Shown piece after piece: positions 10,975-22,606 of a DNA stretch of 64,000 bases; position 1 is the stretch's first letter; the number at the start of each line of letters is the position of its first letter. This DNA comes from Tachypleus tridentatus. Lineage: Eukaryota; Arthropoda; Merostomata; Xiphosura; Limulidae. The stretch lies in contig NC_134835.1 of the NCBI RefSeq assembly GCF_004210375.1, positions 70,896,447 through 70,960,446 on the forward strand. The letters run 5' to 3'. Under the pieces are notes generated by a model. The model saw nothing but the letters and a program-made list of their open reading frames with translations, did no database searches and was not told the origin of the DNA. The position numbers and the translations under genes are program-made.

Positions 10975-12180
10975 GGACATCATGAATGATTTATTAGAAC
11001 AAAAATATTTCTATCAGACAGTTGTAGAATGATGTATAGTTCAGCATTTCAACTATCACAACAAAATCTTACCAAAACTGGCATAATAACAAAATATAAT
11101 ATCATATTATTAAAAAAAAATAACGTCTAATTTGATATTAGTTCATATTAAGCTTTCAGTACTTGGATGGTCCTCTTTCATTAGGTGACTAGGCATGCTT
11201 TCAAAGGGGCTCTTGGTATAATACACCGTGATTTCGTCTCAACATGCACTTGCAAGGCACTGTAACTGAGCTACAGTAGCTGGTTTACGATTGCATTTTG
11301 CAATTTTTTGGTTCAGCTCTGCCCAACAATTCTCAGTTGGATTAAAAGCTGGAGACTTTGATGGCCGTAGCAGTATTGTCATAACTTCCTGGTCGAGATA
11401 ATCCTGTACAATAAATACGCTGTGTGCAGTGACATTGTTTTCCTGGAACATAAAGTTATTGCCAAAACTTGACCTACAATATGGCAGAAATATAGAATGA
11501 TCCATTAACATTTCCCTGGTAAACATGAAGAGCAGTTTTTCACCATGATAATAAGCTGTTCAAACGTGTGCTACACCACCTCTTGTGTATTCCTTGGGGA
11601 AAAAATGGCTGTCTAAACGTGTGCTACACCACCTCTTGTGTATTTCGTGTGGAAAAAATAGTCTTTTCTCAATTATTCTACTGACAAACAATGAACACAA
11701 ATCCTACCACCAGCTTTAAAAAGCCAGAAACAGGATTCATCGAAAATGTGACAAGTTGTCAGTGTCTTAATTGTAAGTTGGCATACAGTTTTGCCCAAGT
11801 AACACAGTGTCGATGGTGACTTCTGGTTAATATCGTTTTGTAAATAGTCCTTTTTGAAAATAACTTTGATTGGTTAGTCTCTTATTCACTCTTCTGGATA
11901 TCTTGAAATGAAGGAGTTCACGTCATTCGTGTTGTAGGTGTTGTGGGACGTTTTTCAAACTTGACGTATTAACCTGATCAAACTAAGGCCATTTCTGGCA
12001 GTAGGTTTTCTGTGTTCACCAGCAGACTTTTCTGGAACATTTCCTGTAGTACAATGAAGTTTAAAGGCTCTAGATGCAATATATTTAGGCACCCTTCTTT
12101 TATAACAATATATGCTTACTTCATTCTATTTTTGGACAGTTATAAGCGTATCTTGTGAAGAATTATAATAACAGTTATTA
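10975..12180 (-). pseudogene. Tc1-like transposase relic, family X copy 1
   Basis: The intact enzyme would cut and paste its element at TA sites. The open stretch 11526-11239 encodes the C-terminal catalytic part: FQENNVTAHSVFIVQDYL (second catalytic Asp position read as Asn) and SPAFNPTENCWAELNQKI (final Glu region preserved). Upstream frames give HIFDESCFWLFKAGGRICVH around the first catalytic Asp, and ARNGLSLIRLIRQ further upstream. Stops and shifts break it, and a 53-bp tandem duplication ('aaacgtgtgctacaccacct' at 11562 and 11615) lies inside. The sequence from 12060 to 10975 aligns by eye with 30060-31018 on the plus strand, including the 3' non-coding end. No terminal repeats were recognised. 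Confidence 0.82.
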
Positions 12181-12302
12181 TTACTCATTGTGTTATTTAA
12201 TCTAATTTTATCTAACATACAAAATATATAACTTATACACTTGGGTTACTTTTATAAGAATAAATAAAGAATATATATGAAAATCAACAATTACAGTACT
12301 TA

Positions 12303-12512
12303 CAGTTACGACAGAAAGTGTTTGTACCCCTGCGTCCCGAGTAGTGTTTTGCTCATAACTTAAAAAGTATCACGAGTAGGGTAATAGAAGTATAATATAT
12401 TATAAATATTATACTAACACACATCTACATAAATTTTTAGGTAAATTAAGTAACAGATAAACTGTTTATAAACAAATAACCAAAAATAGGAGGAGCAGAA
12501 AGTGTTCGTACA
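12303..12512 (+). repeat. left terminal inverted repeat of Tc1 family Y
   Basis: The outer direct repeat 'acagaaagtgtttgtac' sits at the start and the inner one 'gcagaaagtgttcgtac' at 12495-12511. In Tc1-type elements with this layout both are transposase binding sites (family knowledge). Confidence 0.85.
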
Positions 12513-12687
12513 TTTCAGAATGTATGAAAAAACTGATATTCCCGTAAAAATTTTGTTTAATTTGGCGAATAAACTACATTATACCATTCCAGAACTAGTC
12601 ACTGGGTTCATAATTATTGGAAATTAGCCAGAAAAAATGTACTTCCGGCAATTTAGCGCCGTCTCCGTCATTATCTGCTTGGTCATC

Positions 12688-13612
12688 ATGGCGAACAGGA
12701 AACAACTGTCCAGTGTTTTAAAAAACCGAATTATTGTAAAATACTAGTCTCGTGTGTCTCTTTCCGGTATTACTAACCTCCCTCGTTCCGGACGCTCCAC
12801 CAAAATTCCAGAGAGAACCAAGAGGAAGGTTTTCAGAGAAGTTAGTAGGAACCCTCGTTTAACACGTAATGACAAACAGAAACTGGTAAGGGAAACTGGG
12901 GTTGAAGTGAGCACCTCTACAATTACGAACACGTTATGCTCTTCTGGGTTCAAAGCATGCCGTCCTCGTAGAACTCCATATTTAAAGCCTGTTCATTTCG
13001 AAGCACGATTGAGGTATGCAAGAAACCATGTAGATAAACCCTTTACCTATTGGAAGAGTATTCCTTGGTCAGACGAGACTATAATCGAGCTTTTCGGCCC
13101 CAATGATGTTCGTAAGAAGGGGGGAACGAAATATTCCAAATAACACCATCCCTACAGTTAAATACGGAGGTGGCTCGATCATGCTATGGGGTTCCTTCAG
13201 CTCTTCTGATGTAGGCAGCCTTCACCGCGTCAACGGAATCATGAAAAAAGAAGAGTACGTTGATATATTAGGCACTTATATCAAGAATGATGCTCGAAAC
13301 TTGCGGCTTTGGCGTCGTTGGATCTTCCAGCTCGACAATGACCCTAAGCACACATCGAAATATGTGCAATTTTGGTTGCAGAGGAATCATATAAGCGTTC
13401 TGGAGTGGCCATCGCAGACATTCAGTCTCAACCCAATTGTAAACGTTTAGCATGAGTTGAAGACTAGGGTTCATCAGCGTCATCCGAAAAACTTGCAAGA
13501 GTTGGAGGCCTTCTGTAAAGAAGAATGGAAGAAAATACCAGTCGAGTACTGTCAAACGATCATAGAGGGCTATGAGGAGAGATTGTGCCAAGTAATTCAC
13601 CTGAAACGTTAA
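12688..13612 (+). pseudogene. Tc1-like transposase pseudogene, family Y
   Basis: The ATG at 12688 begins MANRKQLSSVLKNRIIVKY, followed at once by a stop. Sequence then resumes in frame with NLPRSGRSTKIPERTKRK; part of the N-terminal helix-turn-helix domain seems deleted. The first catalytic Asp lies in WSDETIIELFG. A frameshift near 13105-13140 moves to the frame with KYGGGSIMLWGSFSSS and FQLDNDPKHTSKYV, which contains the second Asp. At the third catalytic site the usual NPIENLW reads NPIVNV followed by a stop, so the Glu is lost. The C-terminal part, LQELEAFCKEEWKKIP, runs in frame to the TAA at 13610. It is inactive on at least four counts but clearly Tc1-type and near full length. Confidence 0.93.
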
Positions 13613-13632
13613 ACAACTGACCATTAAAGTAG

Positions 13633-13842
13633 ACGCACGAACACTTTCTGACCTTCCTATGCTTGGTTATATGTTTATAAACAGTTTATTTGTCGTTCAA
13701 TTTACATAAAAGAATATGTAGATGTGTGTTAGTATAATATTTATAAAATACTCTACTTTTATTATCTTAATTGTGATACTTTTTAAGTTATGAGATAAAA
13801 CTACTCACGACGCAGGGGTATGAACACTTTCTGTCGTAACTG
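13633..13842 (-). repeat. right terminal inverted repeat of Tc1 family Y
   Basis: Reverse complement of the left repeat. The inner copy 'acgaacactttctg' is at 13637-13650 and the outer end 'ctttctgtcgtaactg' at 13827-13842. Confidence 0.85.
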
Positions 13843-13844
13843 TA

Positions 13845-14333
13845 CCTTTGACTCTATTCTGTCTCTTACCAAGGAAATTTAAGTTTACTTTTTATAATGA
13901 TAATACCAATACACTAGATAATCTTATTTATGCAAATAATGCCCCTGAAAACATAGAATGATAACACATTCAAAGCAAAGCACGATGACTGTTATAATTT
14001 AATTGACTTTCCCATTAAATTACTGTTCTTTGCTGCTCGACCTGAGTACCATGAGATAAACTTTCAATTTAAAGAGGAATTTGATAAAATTTTCTACTGA
14101 AAACAACTAGAATTATACGTCATTCGATGTATTAAAATTGTGCTTTTCTATTGGTTAGAAATTGTATAAAACGTTAAAAGAAATTTTGTGAACTTGCGAA
14201 AGAGAACATGACGGGTGGGTGTAGCAATGGGGGTTGATTTTGTTATTTATGTTCCATAAACAAATAAATATTAGGTTTGATTTTAGTAACGTTTATCTTA
14301 TAATAAGCAATTTATGTTTAATTCCATACTTCA
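13845..14333. other. no gene seen
   Basis: Short intergenic AT-rich stretch with nothing supportable. Confidence 0.4.
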
Positions 14334-14343
14334 GAGATAGGTG

Positions 14344-14612
14344 GTTTGTTTGTTTTTTGAATTTTCGTGCAAAGGTACACAAGAGCCATCTGCTCTAGCT
14401 GTCCCTAAAATAGCAGTGTGAGACTAAAGGGAAGGCAGCTAATCATCACCACCCACTGCCAATTTTTGGGCTACTCTTTTACTAACGAATAGGGGGATTG
14501 ACTATCACATTATAACGCCCCTACGGCTGAAAGGGCGATTATTTTTTGGGTTTTGAAACCGCGACTCTTGGATTACGAGTTGAGCGCTCTAACCACCTGG
14601 CTATGCCGGACC
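14344..14612 (-). mobile_element. SINE-A copy 4 with target-site duplication
   Basis: Full-length copy with a (TTTG)n tail. 'gagataggtg' (14334-14343) and 'gagatacgtg' (14613-14622) flank it, one mismatch in 10. Confidence 0.92.
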
Positions 14613-14622
14613 GAGATACGTG

Positions 14623-15531
14623 ATAAATAAGTTATAAAAGAGAAAAGACGTGACATTAAAGTATGCTGAATGTTAAACTTATGTAGAAAATATATGGTTT
14701 GTACGGATTTACTATTATTTATCTGTTTTAATATTGATCTTTGTTTTAAGTTAAATTTAAATTTAGAAATGTATGTAACTTGTACTTTCAAATTTGTGTT
14801 GCTAAACTGTAGAAGATTCTCGTGTGCAAGAATCAACAATATGTTTGTGTACGAATACATTTTTGTGGAGGCTGAAATTTTGAAAAACTCTTCTCTGCTT
14901 ATGAATGTAACCGATGCGATGCACTAAGAAAGATTATATGTATCATTTTGCAACAGTTGTTATAATATAAATCTCGGAAGTTATAAATGTGGTTAACGCT
15001 TATTGATCGGGAATTTCAAACATTTCACCAAGAACATTTAAACATTTGAAACATTACAATCCATTTAACTTTAGTGGATTCACATTGGACATTTTTTATT
15101 CTTTTTTTTTACAAAATCACTATATAACTTCATCGATATATAAAACTCGAGAAGTTAAAGGTGTGCTTGGCAGTGATAAATTTCTACTAGCATTAGAGAG
15201 TTTCAAACTTTTATGCAATTTTATTCTTTAAGTGAATGTTCTACAGAAAGTGGATGGACAAATAGTAAATCATTCATTTATTTTTCTCAACTGTAGTAAA
15301 ATTAAGTAATACAGACGTCAAAATATGCAAAATATATAATAACGATTTTAACATAATTAAATCTAGACATTGATCATGTAAGTGGAAGTATGGTAACAGT
15401 GTCCGCCTTTGTGAAACTCGTGTAAGATAAAACTACAAAAATATCATGTGTAAAATGAAATATTTTGCCATGCATATTAAATAGGCACTGAAGGTCTTTG
15501 AAATACGAAGTTGATTTTTACTTAACCTGTT
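14623..15531. other. no gene seen
   Basis: AT-rich. Open frames at 14670-14927 and 15046-15231 show no motif and look like chance. Confidence 0.4.
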
Positions 15532-15535
15532 CAAT

Positions 15536-15765
15536 GCCGTAGACGAGATAATTCGTCCAAGCCGATCGGTAACGCAGTGCTACGGACGAGTTAATTCGTT
15601 CTCAGTAATACCTAACTTCAACACTAGATGTCAGCACCATACATGCATTTGACCTACTTATTAATTGTTTCACTTTCGATCCAACATGGCGTCACGAAAA
15701 ACGCTACAAAATGAAGAAGCATTAGAGTTGTATTGTAGCAGCTGAAATACGTGGCAGTCAACAGG
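15536..15765 (+). mobile_element. TTAA-flanked piggyBac-type MITE
   Basis: The 230-bp unit has TTAA at 15532-15535 and 15766-15769. Its ends begin 'cctgttcaatgcc' and, as reverse complement on the right, 'cctgttgactgcc'. Near the right end the ATG at 15686 opens a 19-residue frame, MASRKTLQNEEALELYCSS, then a stop. This resembles the start of a piggyBac-type transposase. TTAA targeting and CC-start ends are hallmarks of that superfamily, so this is probably a deletion derivative. Confidence 0.78.
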
Positions 15766-15769
15766 TTAA

Positions 15770-18700
15770 AGAGTCAAACATGAAGATTTCATTATTTCAT
15801 GATATCACCCTTTCAGGGCAGAAAACGTAATTAACTCATGAATTAGTGTTTTATACGTTTGAGTTATTTATTTCTTGTCACGTTTATTTGTGTACATTGA
15901 TAATAAGAAAGTTTAATTAAACTTTGAATGTAAGTCTCTAAAGGTCGTAACATGTGTACTCTGACCTTCGTTTAGCGAGAGGATTAAGTTAAACAGGAAG
16001 TTTATAAATGTATTTTAAAGGAGGACCTGAACCATTTCCGAACATTGTTTTGGCAGATTGTTTACTGAAGTGGATGGAGACAGAGGCTTTTGGCGCAATA
16101 TCTGATGCAGTTTCAATACCTTAAAGTATTTGGATAAAGAGCCAATTTAACAACTGGCACATGGCTTTCACTGAGTTGTGCCACAGATACAACCATCTGG
16201 ACTTATTTCAATGATTGACGGCTTCATGAGAAATTAACTGCTGGTTTTGATAAATTAAACGTATTGTATGGGAATTAATTATCAAGTAGAATACTTGTCA
16301 TCCATGATGACATACTAATCAAAAGCTCAGTGATGGCTATTAAATGGTACCAAGTGGGTCTCCAGGATATTTAATTTCCCTTGGAGATGATTGATGTGAT
16401 GACGTGGTTTCAAGCATTTACATTAGCTGTAAATGTAGACAGAAGATGACAGCAATAGTGGCAACAGCAGCTGTGGATTATGATCCTAAACATCTTCGGG
16501 GACCATGATGTTTCCTATGAACTGACTGAAGCATTAAATACTAGCTTAACTGCTATAGGCGTTGAAAAATATCATGGTTCCAAATGAAGAACAGAGCTTC
16601 CCAGGTCCAGTTGGTAGTTTAGATCTATACATTAAAAGCTGACTTTCCAAATATACAGGAACTATGAGGAAATTTACATATCACACTAATACAAGATTAT
16701 CAGACACAAAAATCTTTCAAGGTAACACCATAGAAGATACAAGTAGATCAATAACATCTTTTGGCTGCAGCTACTGTAAATAGTTGAAATTACTAGACTC
16801 TAAGTGGGGTCTGATCATTAGCTTTTCGAGGTATAGGAAATAGTAGCTGACTTATATAGCTATGGACTTGGCATTATGATACATTGAAAATGACAGGGAT
16901 AAAACCTACCATATGTCATAATGGTGTGTCATGTAACTGAGTGAATATTAGCTGTTTGATCATTGAATCTACTGACACATTATTAACAAATGCAGCCTGA
17001 TGGATCTGATTTATGTCCTTTTATTTAGTGCAAATGTACCGAAGTGTTCACAATAATATATGAAATTATGCTCTGCGACAAATGGTACACAGTGCCAGAT
17101 GGTTAAAATTGGAATGAATTAGAGATTTTGTTGTAAAAATTGTAATAGAATCAATGTTCGGACTGGACACAAGAAGTGATTGTGGCATGTGTTTGAATCT
17201 TGCATGTAACTCAGTTCTGGTAGGGCTTATTCATATTTTAGCTCGATATTGGTAAATCAGTTATCATAGCTGTTACACATAGAAAATATATTAAGAATCA
17301 AAAAAATTGATGTGTCTTTCGAAAACTGGTTACTCCTAGAATCAGAGAATGATGAGCAGGTTACTTCTGACAGTGAGAAAAGTTTTAGCGTGACATTGGC
17401 TAAACTGATAAAATAAAGTGCTGGTAGTTCATATCTGACAATCTTTAATGAGCCAGATGAAGAAATGTCCGTTAGGGAGTGATATGACTACTGATACCCA
17501 AGTAATCATTCTGTCAATTATTATCGGAATCAATTGCTTGATTTACAGTTGGGACTGTTATTAAGTGATAAACGAATAACTCAATAGAATATTTCTATGC
17601 AATATCACAAGATAACTAGTAAACGTTTTATATTCCAGATAATTCGACAATTTATAAATGATCAGCTAAAATGGTTTTGCTACTCTTAATTTATTAGAAC
17701 TGCTGAGTGTAGTTCAGAAGTGAGATGTTAGTCTGATATCTTGCGAGAATCTTCCAGTTTATATAGTATGATACAACAGTATTGTTACAGAAAAGACCAC
17801 GTATTGCTTTTGATACATAGGTAATGTTTTTTTATTTGTTAAATAAAATTCTCAGAAATTGATGGTTAGTATTATTTACTGATAATAACTAAGGATTCTG
17901 TAAACAAATTTGATAGACATTCTACAGATAAATATCAGTAGAATTTTTCCAATCTTCCTTGGAAACACAACATAATTTTGTGATATCTTCCCAAGCAAGA
18001 TTTTAATGGTAGGTATGCCACTCTTTCCAAAGTCCAGGAAGGGATTTGTATTCTAACATAGTATGAGACATTGACATGGAATGTATTTTAGTATGGGAAC
18101 ATACTTTATGGTTTAATGCCTTAAATTAAAAATGAACATTAAAAAATGTTTAGACTTTCAGTGTTTTCTAGTTGATCCTAGATACATGTAAGTGAGGTAG
18201 TAACTTATTTTATGCCATTAATGGAAGTAGAGACGGTGACCACAGCTGCACAATATGTTCCTTTTCACGAATATTATTGGCTTTTCATAACTGAGCGGAG
18301 ATACTTTTCTTGGTCATTTGAGCAATAGATGTGATAGGAATTGCTCTTCATCTTCGCTGTTTGTTGGCTAGCTAATCTAGCAAGAATCAATTGCTATTTT
18401 TTGTATTGAAAAGCCAAAGGTTTATTGATATATTTAAAACAGTGTTACGGTTTAAGAGAAGAGACTTACATAGACATTACACATATTTTTAGTAGATTTT
18501 AAACATATTGCACAATGTTCAGTTCTTCTAAGTTTTTCATTATTTTTGCAGCTGTATTCCACCGAGTATCTTGCTGAAACATTAAATTTTTGCTCTTAAG
18601 TAAACTTAGAGAGTAAATTGGTACCACGACTTAAAGCTAGAAGTGTTTTAAGCTTCCTTGGTAAATTTCTAATAAGATTTTGGATTTGTAATGTCCGAAA

Positions 18701-18780
18701 ATTTTATACAGAAAGTACATCATCATTTCTCTCTTTGTAGAAGGCTGTAATGACTAAAATATGTAGTAGGATGGTATAAA
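15770..18780. other. no confident gene; coding-like relic pieces
   Basis: No long open frame survives, but several plus-strand pieces read like decayed protein. Examples are FPNIVLADCLLKWMETEAFG (near 16040-16100), YELTEALNTSLTAIGVEKY (near 16510-16570) and FENWLLLESENDEQVTSDSE (near 17315-17380). I cannot assign them to a family. They could be one dead retroelement or host pseudogene, or chance. Confidence 0.3.
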
Positions 18781-18854
18781 AATGTTCAGACAAATAAAAG
18801 AAACTAACCCAATTCCACTTTTTCAGATCATTAATGAAACAAACCCTTATGTAG

Positions 18855-19882
18855 ATGGATGTGTTTGAGGAGTACATTAGGCATGTAATGCTTTATGAAT
18901 TTAAATAAGGTAATAGTGCAGCAGAAACTACACAAAACATTCAAGGTGTTTAAAGTGCAGAGTCTCTCAATAAAAGAAAATGTCGAAGGTGGTTTCAGGA
19001 GTTCAGATCAGGTGATTACAGCTTAAGCGATGCGCCATGTTCAGGTCGTCCTGTTCAGTTTAATGATGATTTGCTGCTGGCTGCACTTGTTGAAGATTGT
19101 ACTGTAACAGTTGAAGAACTAGCACAGAAGTTTAATTCAACCCATTCAGCAGTTTACCGTCATCTGCAACAGCTTGGAATAGTGCTAAAACTTGGAAAAT
19201 GGGTTCCCTATGACTTGAGAGAAGCCAACCTTAAAGCAAGAGTGGACATTTGGACGTTTCTGCACTCTCGTGAACGTAACCGACCTTTTTTGGACAGATT
19301 AGTGACTGGAGATGAAATTTCATTATTTTATATAAAAAATTTAAGCGCCACAGACAATGGCTCAGTGCAGGTAAACTGGCTAAAGCACAGCCCAAAATGG
19401 ACCTCCACTCTAGGAAAAGCTTGTTAAGCGTTTAGTGGGATATTGTTGATGTGATCTACTTTGAGTTGCTGACACTCAATGTAACGATTACATCAGACTT
19501 CTGTTGTCAACAGTTAGAGCTGAATGTTCCACTAAAAGAAAAGATGACTGCTTTGATCTGTCTTAAAGGTGTTGTGTTACACCAGGACAATACATGACTC
19601 CATACAGCAAGGATCACATCTGCAAAGATTGAAGAACTAGACTGGGAAAAACTTCAATATTCTCCTTATTCTCTAAGCCTTGCCCCATCTGATTTTAATC
19701 CATTCCAAAGTTTGCAGAACTATCTTGATGAAAAAGAGCTTGGAACACATGAAGATGTCGACACTACTCTTTCTACATTATTTTCTTCCAAACTCCAAGA
19801 ATTTTATATAAGTGGCGTTCAGAAGCTTGTGAATCATTGGCAGGAAGCAGTTAATAATAATGGAACGTGCAATTATGATTAA
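18855..19882 (+). pseudogene. mariner transposase pseudogene
   Basis: The intact protein would be a mariner transposase, cutting and pasting its element at TA sites in the nucleus. The ATG at 18855 gives a start resembling EEYIRHVMLYEF. After frame breaks comes WFQEFRSGDYSLSDAPCSGR, the linker before the second helix-turn-helix. An open stretch at 19071-19427 carries EELAQKFNSTHSAVYRHLQQ, KLGKWVPYDL and the first catalytic Asp in VTGDEISLFY. Downstream frames give VLHQDNT (second Asp), LAPSDFNPF (third Asp, DD34D-type context) and the terminal VNHWQEAVNNNGTCNYD before TAA at 19880. It is nearly full length (~340 codons) with several shifts. The right flank near 19925-19965 may hold the terminal repeat; the left one was not found. 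Confidence 0.92.
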
Positions 19883-19969
19883 CTAACATTAAAATTGTTT
19901 GAACTTCTTTTTCTGAACCTAAAATCGGACATTAATTAAGGGATGATCTATCTGATAGTATCTAACCTA

Positions 19970-20633
19970 AATTAAGGTTTGTTTGAAGTTAACATTTTTT
20001 AAGCTTGCATCTATTTGTTATGAAAGCTTTTTGTAGGCACACCTACACACGTGTGATCATTTGTGCAAATGTTTATTATTTAGTGTATTTTTTATTTGTA
20101 TTCTCAACAGTAAAATGGTCAATAAATAATTACCTGTATACATCTTTGTGTTGTATTTTGCTTTTTGAATTAATTGTCATAACTCATCGGGAATTATATA
20201 CTCAAATCCAATATCCGAGAGAATTACTTGTTATTAGCAGGCCTAATTTATGTGGTTTCATGGTTATTTACAAAATACTACAGTGTAGAGAAAAACAAGA
20301 AATTTTGAGCACTCTAGCCAAAGAATCTCGAGTTGTGGGTGTTGAATACCAACTGGTAAGGTGAAAAATCCATGTGTGAAGAACACCAGGACAATTGCAA
20401 AAATGCCAATTTTTGCACACTTAGAGATATATAACCTGGGGATAAACTACTGTGAGAGTGGGTAATTAGGTAGGTCTGTCATATGTGGATGAATACTTGG
20501 TGACAAAGTTCTCCTACCACTCCTTTGGGTCTTCTTGTGGCAGAGTATGACTATGTTGGATATTGGAAAAAATGATATAGTGTAACGAATCATGAGTGGT
20601 GGCGCACAGGTCATGAGTGATACTGTTAAAATA
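19970..20633. other. no confident gene; open frame 20005-20364
   Basis: An open frame of 119 codons on the plus strand begins at the TTG at 20005, so it has no proper ATG at its listed start. It is hydrophobic in its first half. I recognise no family and consider it probably non-coding. Confidence 0.25.
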
Positions 20634-20807
20634 GGATTGTACTGAATTTCGCGCAAGGTTACAAGAGAGCTATCTGCACTAGCCGTCCATAATCTAGAAG
20701 TGCTAGGCAAGAGGAAAGATAAGCTAGTCAACGCCGTCTGCCTCTAACTCTTGGGATTATTTTTATCAACGTATAGGGTGTTGAACGCCCTAACCACCAG
20801 GCCACAG
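20634..20807 (-). mobile_element. SINE-A copy 5, internally deleted
   Basis: The tail 'gaatttcgcgcaaggttac' and central pieces are present. About 100 bp, including the B box, is lost before a residual head 'ccctaaccaccaggccac'. Confidence 0.8.
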
Positions 20808-22339
20808 ATTTTAGGCTTTAGTATGTTGGGTAAATAGCTTTATTAATCTAGAAATGCTCAAACGTTGTTATGACCAGCAAACTTTAAGACGAAAAATTAG
20901 GCTGTCAAAAATAGTGAATGACCAACCGTTTAATGATAATTTTTATTGCTTTTCCAGTAACGTGCACCTTATGGTCAGAAAAACTGTGGATAAAGGAAGG
21001 GCGCTTTTAACTAACATGGATCACTTTCTATTTATGTTGAATATACAGTCAACTGGGATATTATTAGAAAACTCTGAATGGCTTATGATTTTTAAGAATA
21101 CGTCTCCAGCGATCACCATGATTAAGTGCTCGAGCCTACTAGGTATAAAATATATATTTTTGACAGTTTTAAATACAAGTTCACTTTCAAATAAATTATT
21201 GGTGTATATGTATGTCAGTGAAATAATCAAAGATTTTTAAATTTGTGCAACTCTAGTTTGTTTATTTTTAGTGTTGAATAACTTACAAACAAATCAATCA
21301 AACTTCTAATTATCAGCGCATGTATAAGAATCTGTATACAGCTGAGTTGACTTAGTGTGCGAACTTCACTAAATAAAACGGAACGAGTAAATTCAACATT
21401 CTGGTCACATAGACTCGACTTACCAAAGAACAAGACATAGACAGTCTGAACTGGTTGGAAGTATAAAAAAGAATCGCTAAAAAATATAACTCAGTGGATC
21501 CTAATGTGGGCATTTTAATAAATGTAATAACATTACTTTCAGGTAAACAAATTTTATGGTCGAGATATCACTATATGGTAGTTTCTGTAGTACTTTGTTT
21601 CAACGGCTATAATATTTATTGTAATACATCTGGCTACCATCTCAGTGTTTTGTAGAGTTATTCATACTGCACGCAAAATATATAAAAAAGTATTTTAACT
21701 TTATTCTGAACACATTTTGTTTTTTCTATTCATATTCTGTTTCTCTTTTCATCTATATATATCCTACTTTTACTATTAAATTTTGAATTTCACGAACTAC
21801 ATTTTCTGTCGGAAGGCTAGAAAGTTCTGGTTAGAGTCTTCAGTTTCTTTCTTCACCAAAATCATTTCTGGAGCCAAGGCATCTGTTTCATTGAATTCTG
21901 TAATTATTTCAGAAACTGTTAATAGTTTTCACTCTATCCCATTTAGTAGCATTAAAAATGATATGTTTAGACGAAGTTTTCTCCCAACAATTATTGTAAA
22001 CTGTCAAGTCCTTTTTGCATGAAAATAAGTAATAGAAGCCTTTGTAAAGAGAGTAAAATGACGCTTTGACGCACTATTAATCATATGCATGTTCCGTGAT
22101 TTTATTTTCGTTAAAGTGTTTCTCAAAATATATGTGGCGTGGATATCGAACGCACACCCACGCGTCTCTTGTTGTAACTTTAAGCTATGAAATATCGTCT
22201 TCAGATAGTTAAGTACTTTATTTTGAATTTATTCATAAAACGAAATATAAGAATGTGCAGAATCATATTTCTACCATCGCAAACAATTATGAGAAACACC
22301 AGTTTAACGTGAAGTGGTTGTTCGTATTCATTAAATAAA
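20808..22339. other. no gene seen
   Basis: Open frames at 20854-21240 (128 codons) and 21783-22022 have no recognisable domain; AT-rich. Confidence 0.35.
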
Positions 22340-22606
22340 CAAAATGTTTGTTTTTGAGTTTCTCCAAAGCCACACGAAGGCTATCTGCGCTAGTTGTCTT
22401 TAATTTAGCAGTATAAGACTAGAGGAAAGGCAACTAGTCATTATCACCCACCGCCAACTCTTAGGCTACGTTTTTACCAACGACTGAACGTACATTATAA
22501 CGCCCCCCAGGTTGAAAGGGCGAGCATGTTTGGTGTGATGGGGATTCGAATCCGCGACCCTTAGATTACGAGTCGAGTACTTTAACCACATGGCTATGCC
22601 ACGCCT
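22340..22606 (-). mobile_element. SINE-A copy 6
   Basis: Full length, with a small loss in the centre near 22486. B box complement 'gggattcgaatccgcgacc' and head 'aaccacatggctatgccacg'. 'aaataaacaaa' before and 'aaataacaaa' after may be the duplication. Confidence 0.9.

Larger units (their letters stand above)
12303..13842 (+). mobile_element. complete Tc1-like element, family Y, IR/DR type
   Basis: The 1,540-bp element is bounded by TA at 12301-12302 and 13843-13844. Outer ends read 'cagttacgacagaaagtgtt' and its reverse complement. Terminal inverted repeats of about 210 bp (12303-12512 and 13633-13842) carry a second copy of the end motif 'cagaaagtgttcgtac' at their inner borders, which is the IR/DR arrangement. 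It holds one transposase pseudogene. The TIRs match closely over their length, so the insertion is not very old although the gene is dead. Confidence 0.93.

Noticed and set aside
12744..12953. Minus-strand open frames at 12744-12953 and 13268-13624
   Set aside because: Shadows of the Tc1 transposase on the plus strand.
18720..18800. Left terminal repeat of the mariner element
   Set aside because: The sequence does not convincingly match the reverse complement of the right flank near 19925-19965.
20005..20364. 119-codon hydrophobic open frame as a membrane protein
   Set aside because: It lacks an ATG at its start, resembles no family and is surrounded by transposon debris; hydrophobicity follows from T-rich composition.
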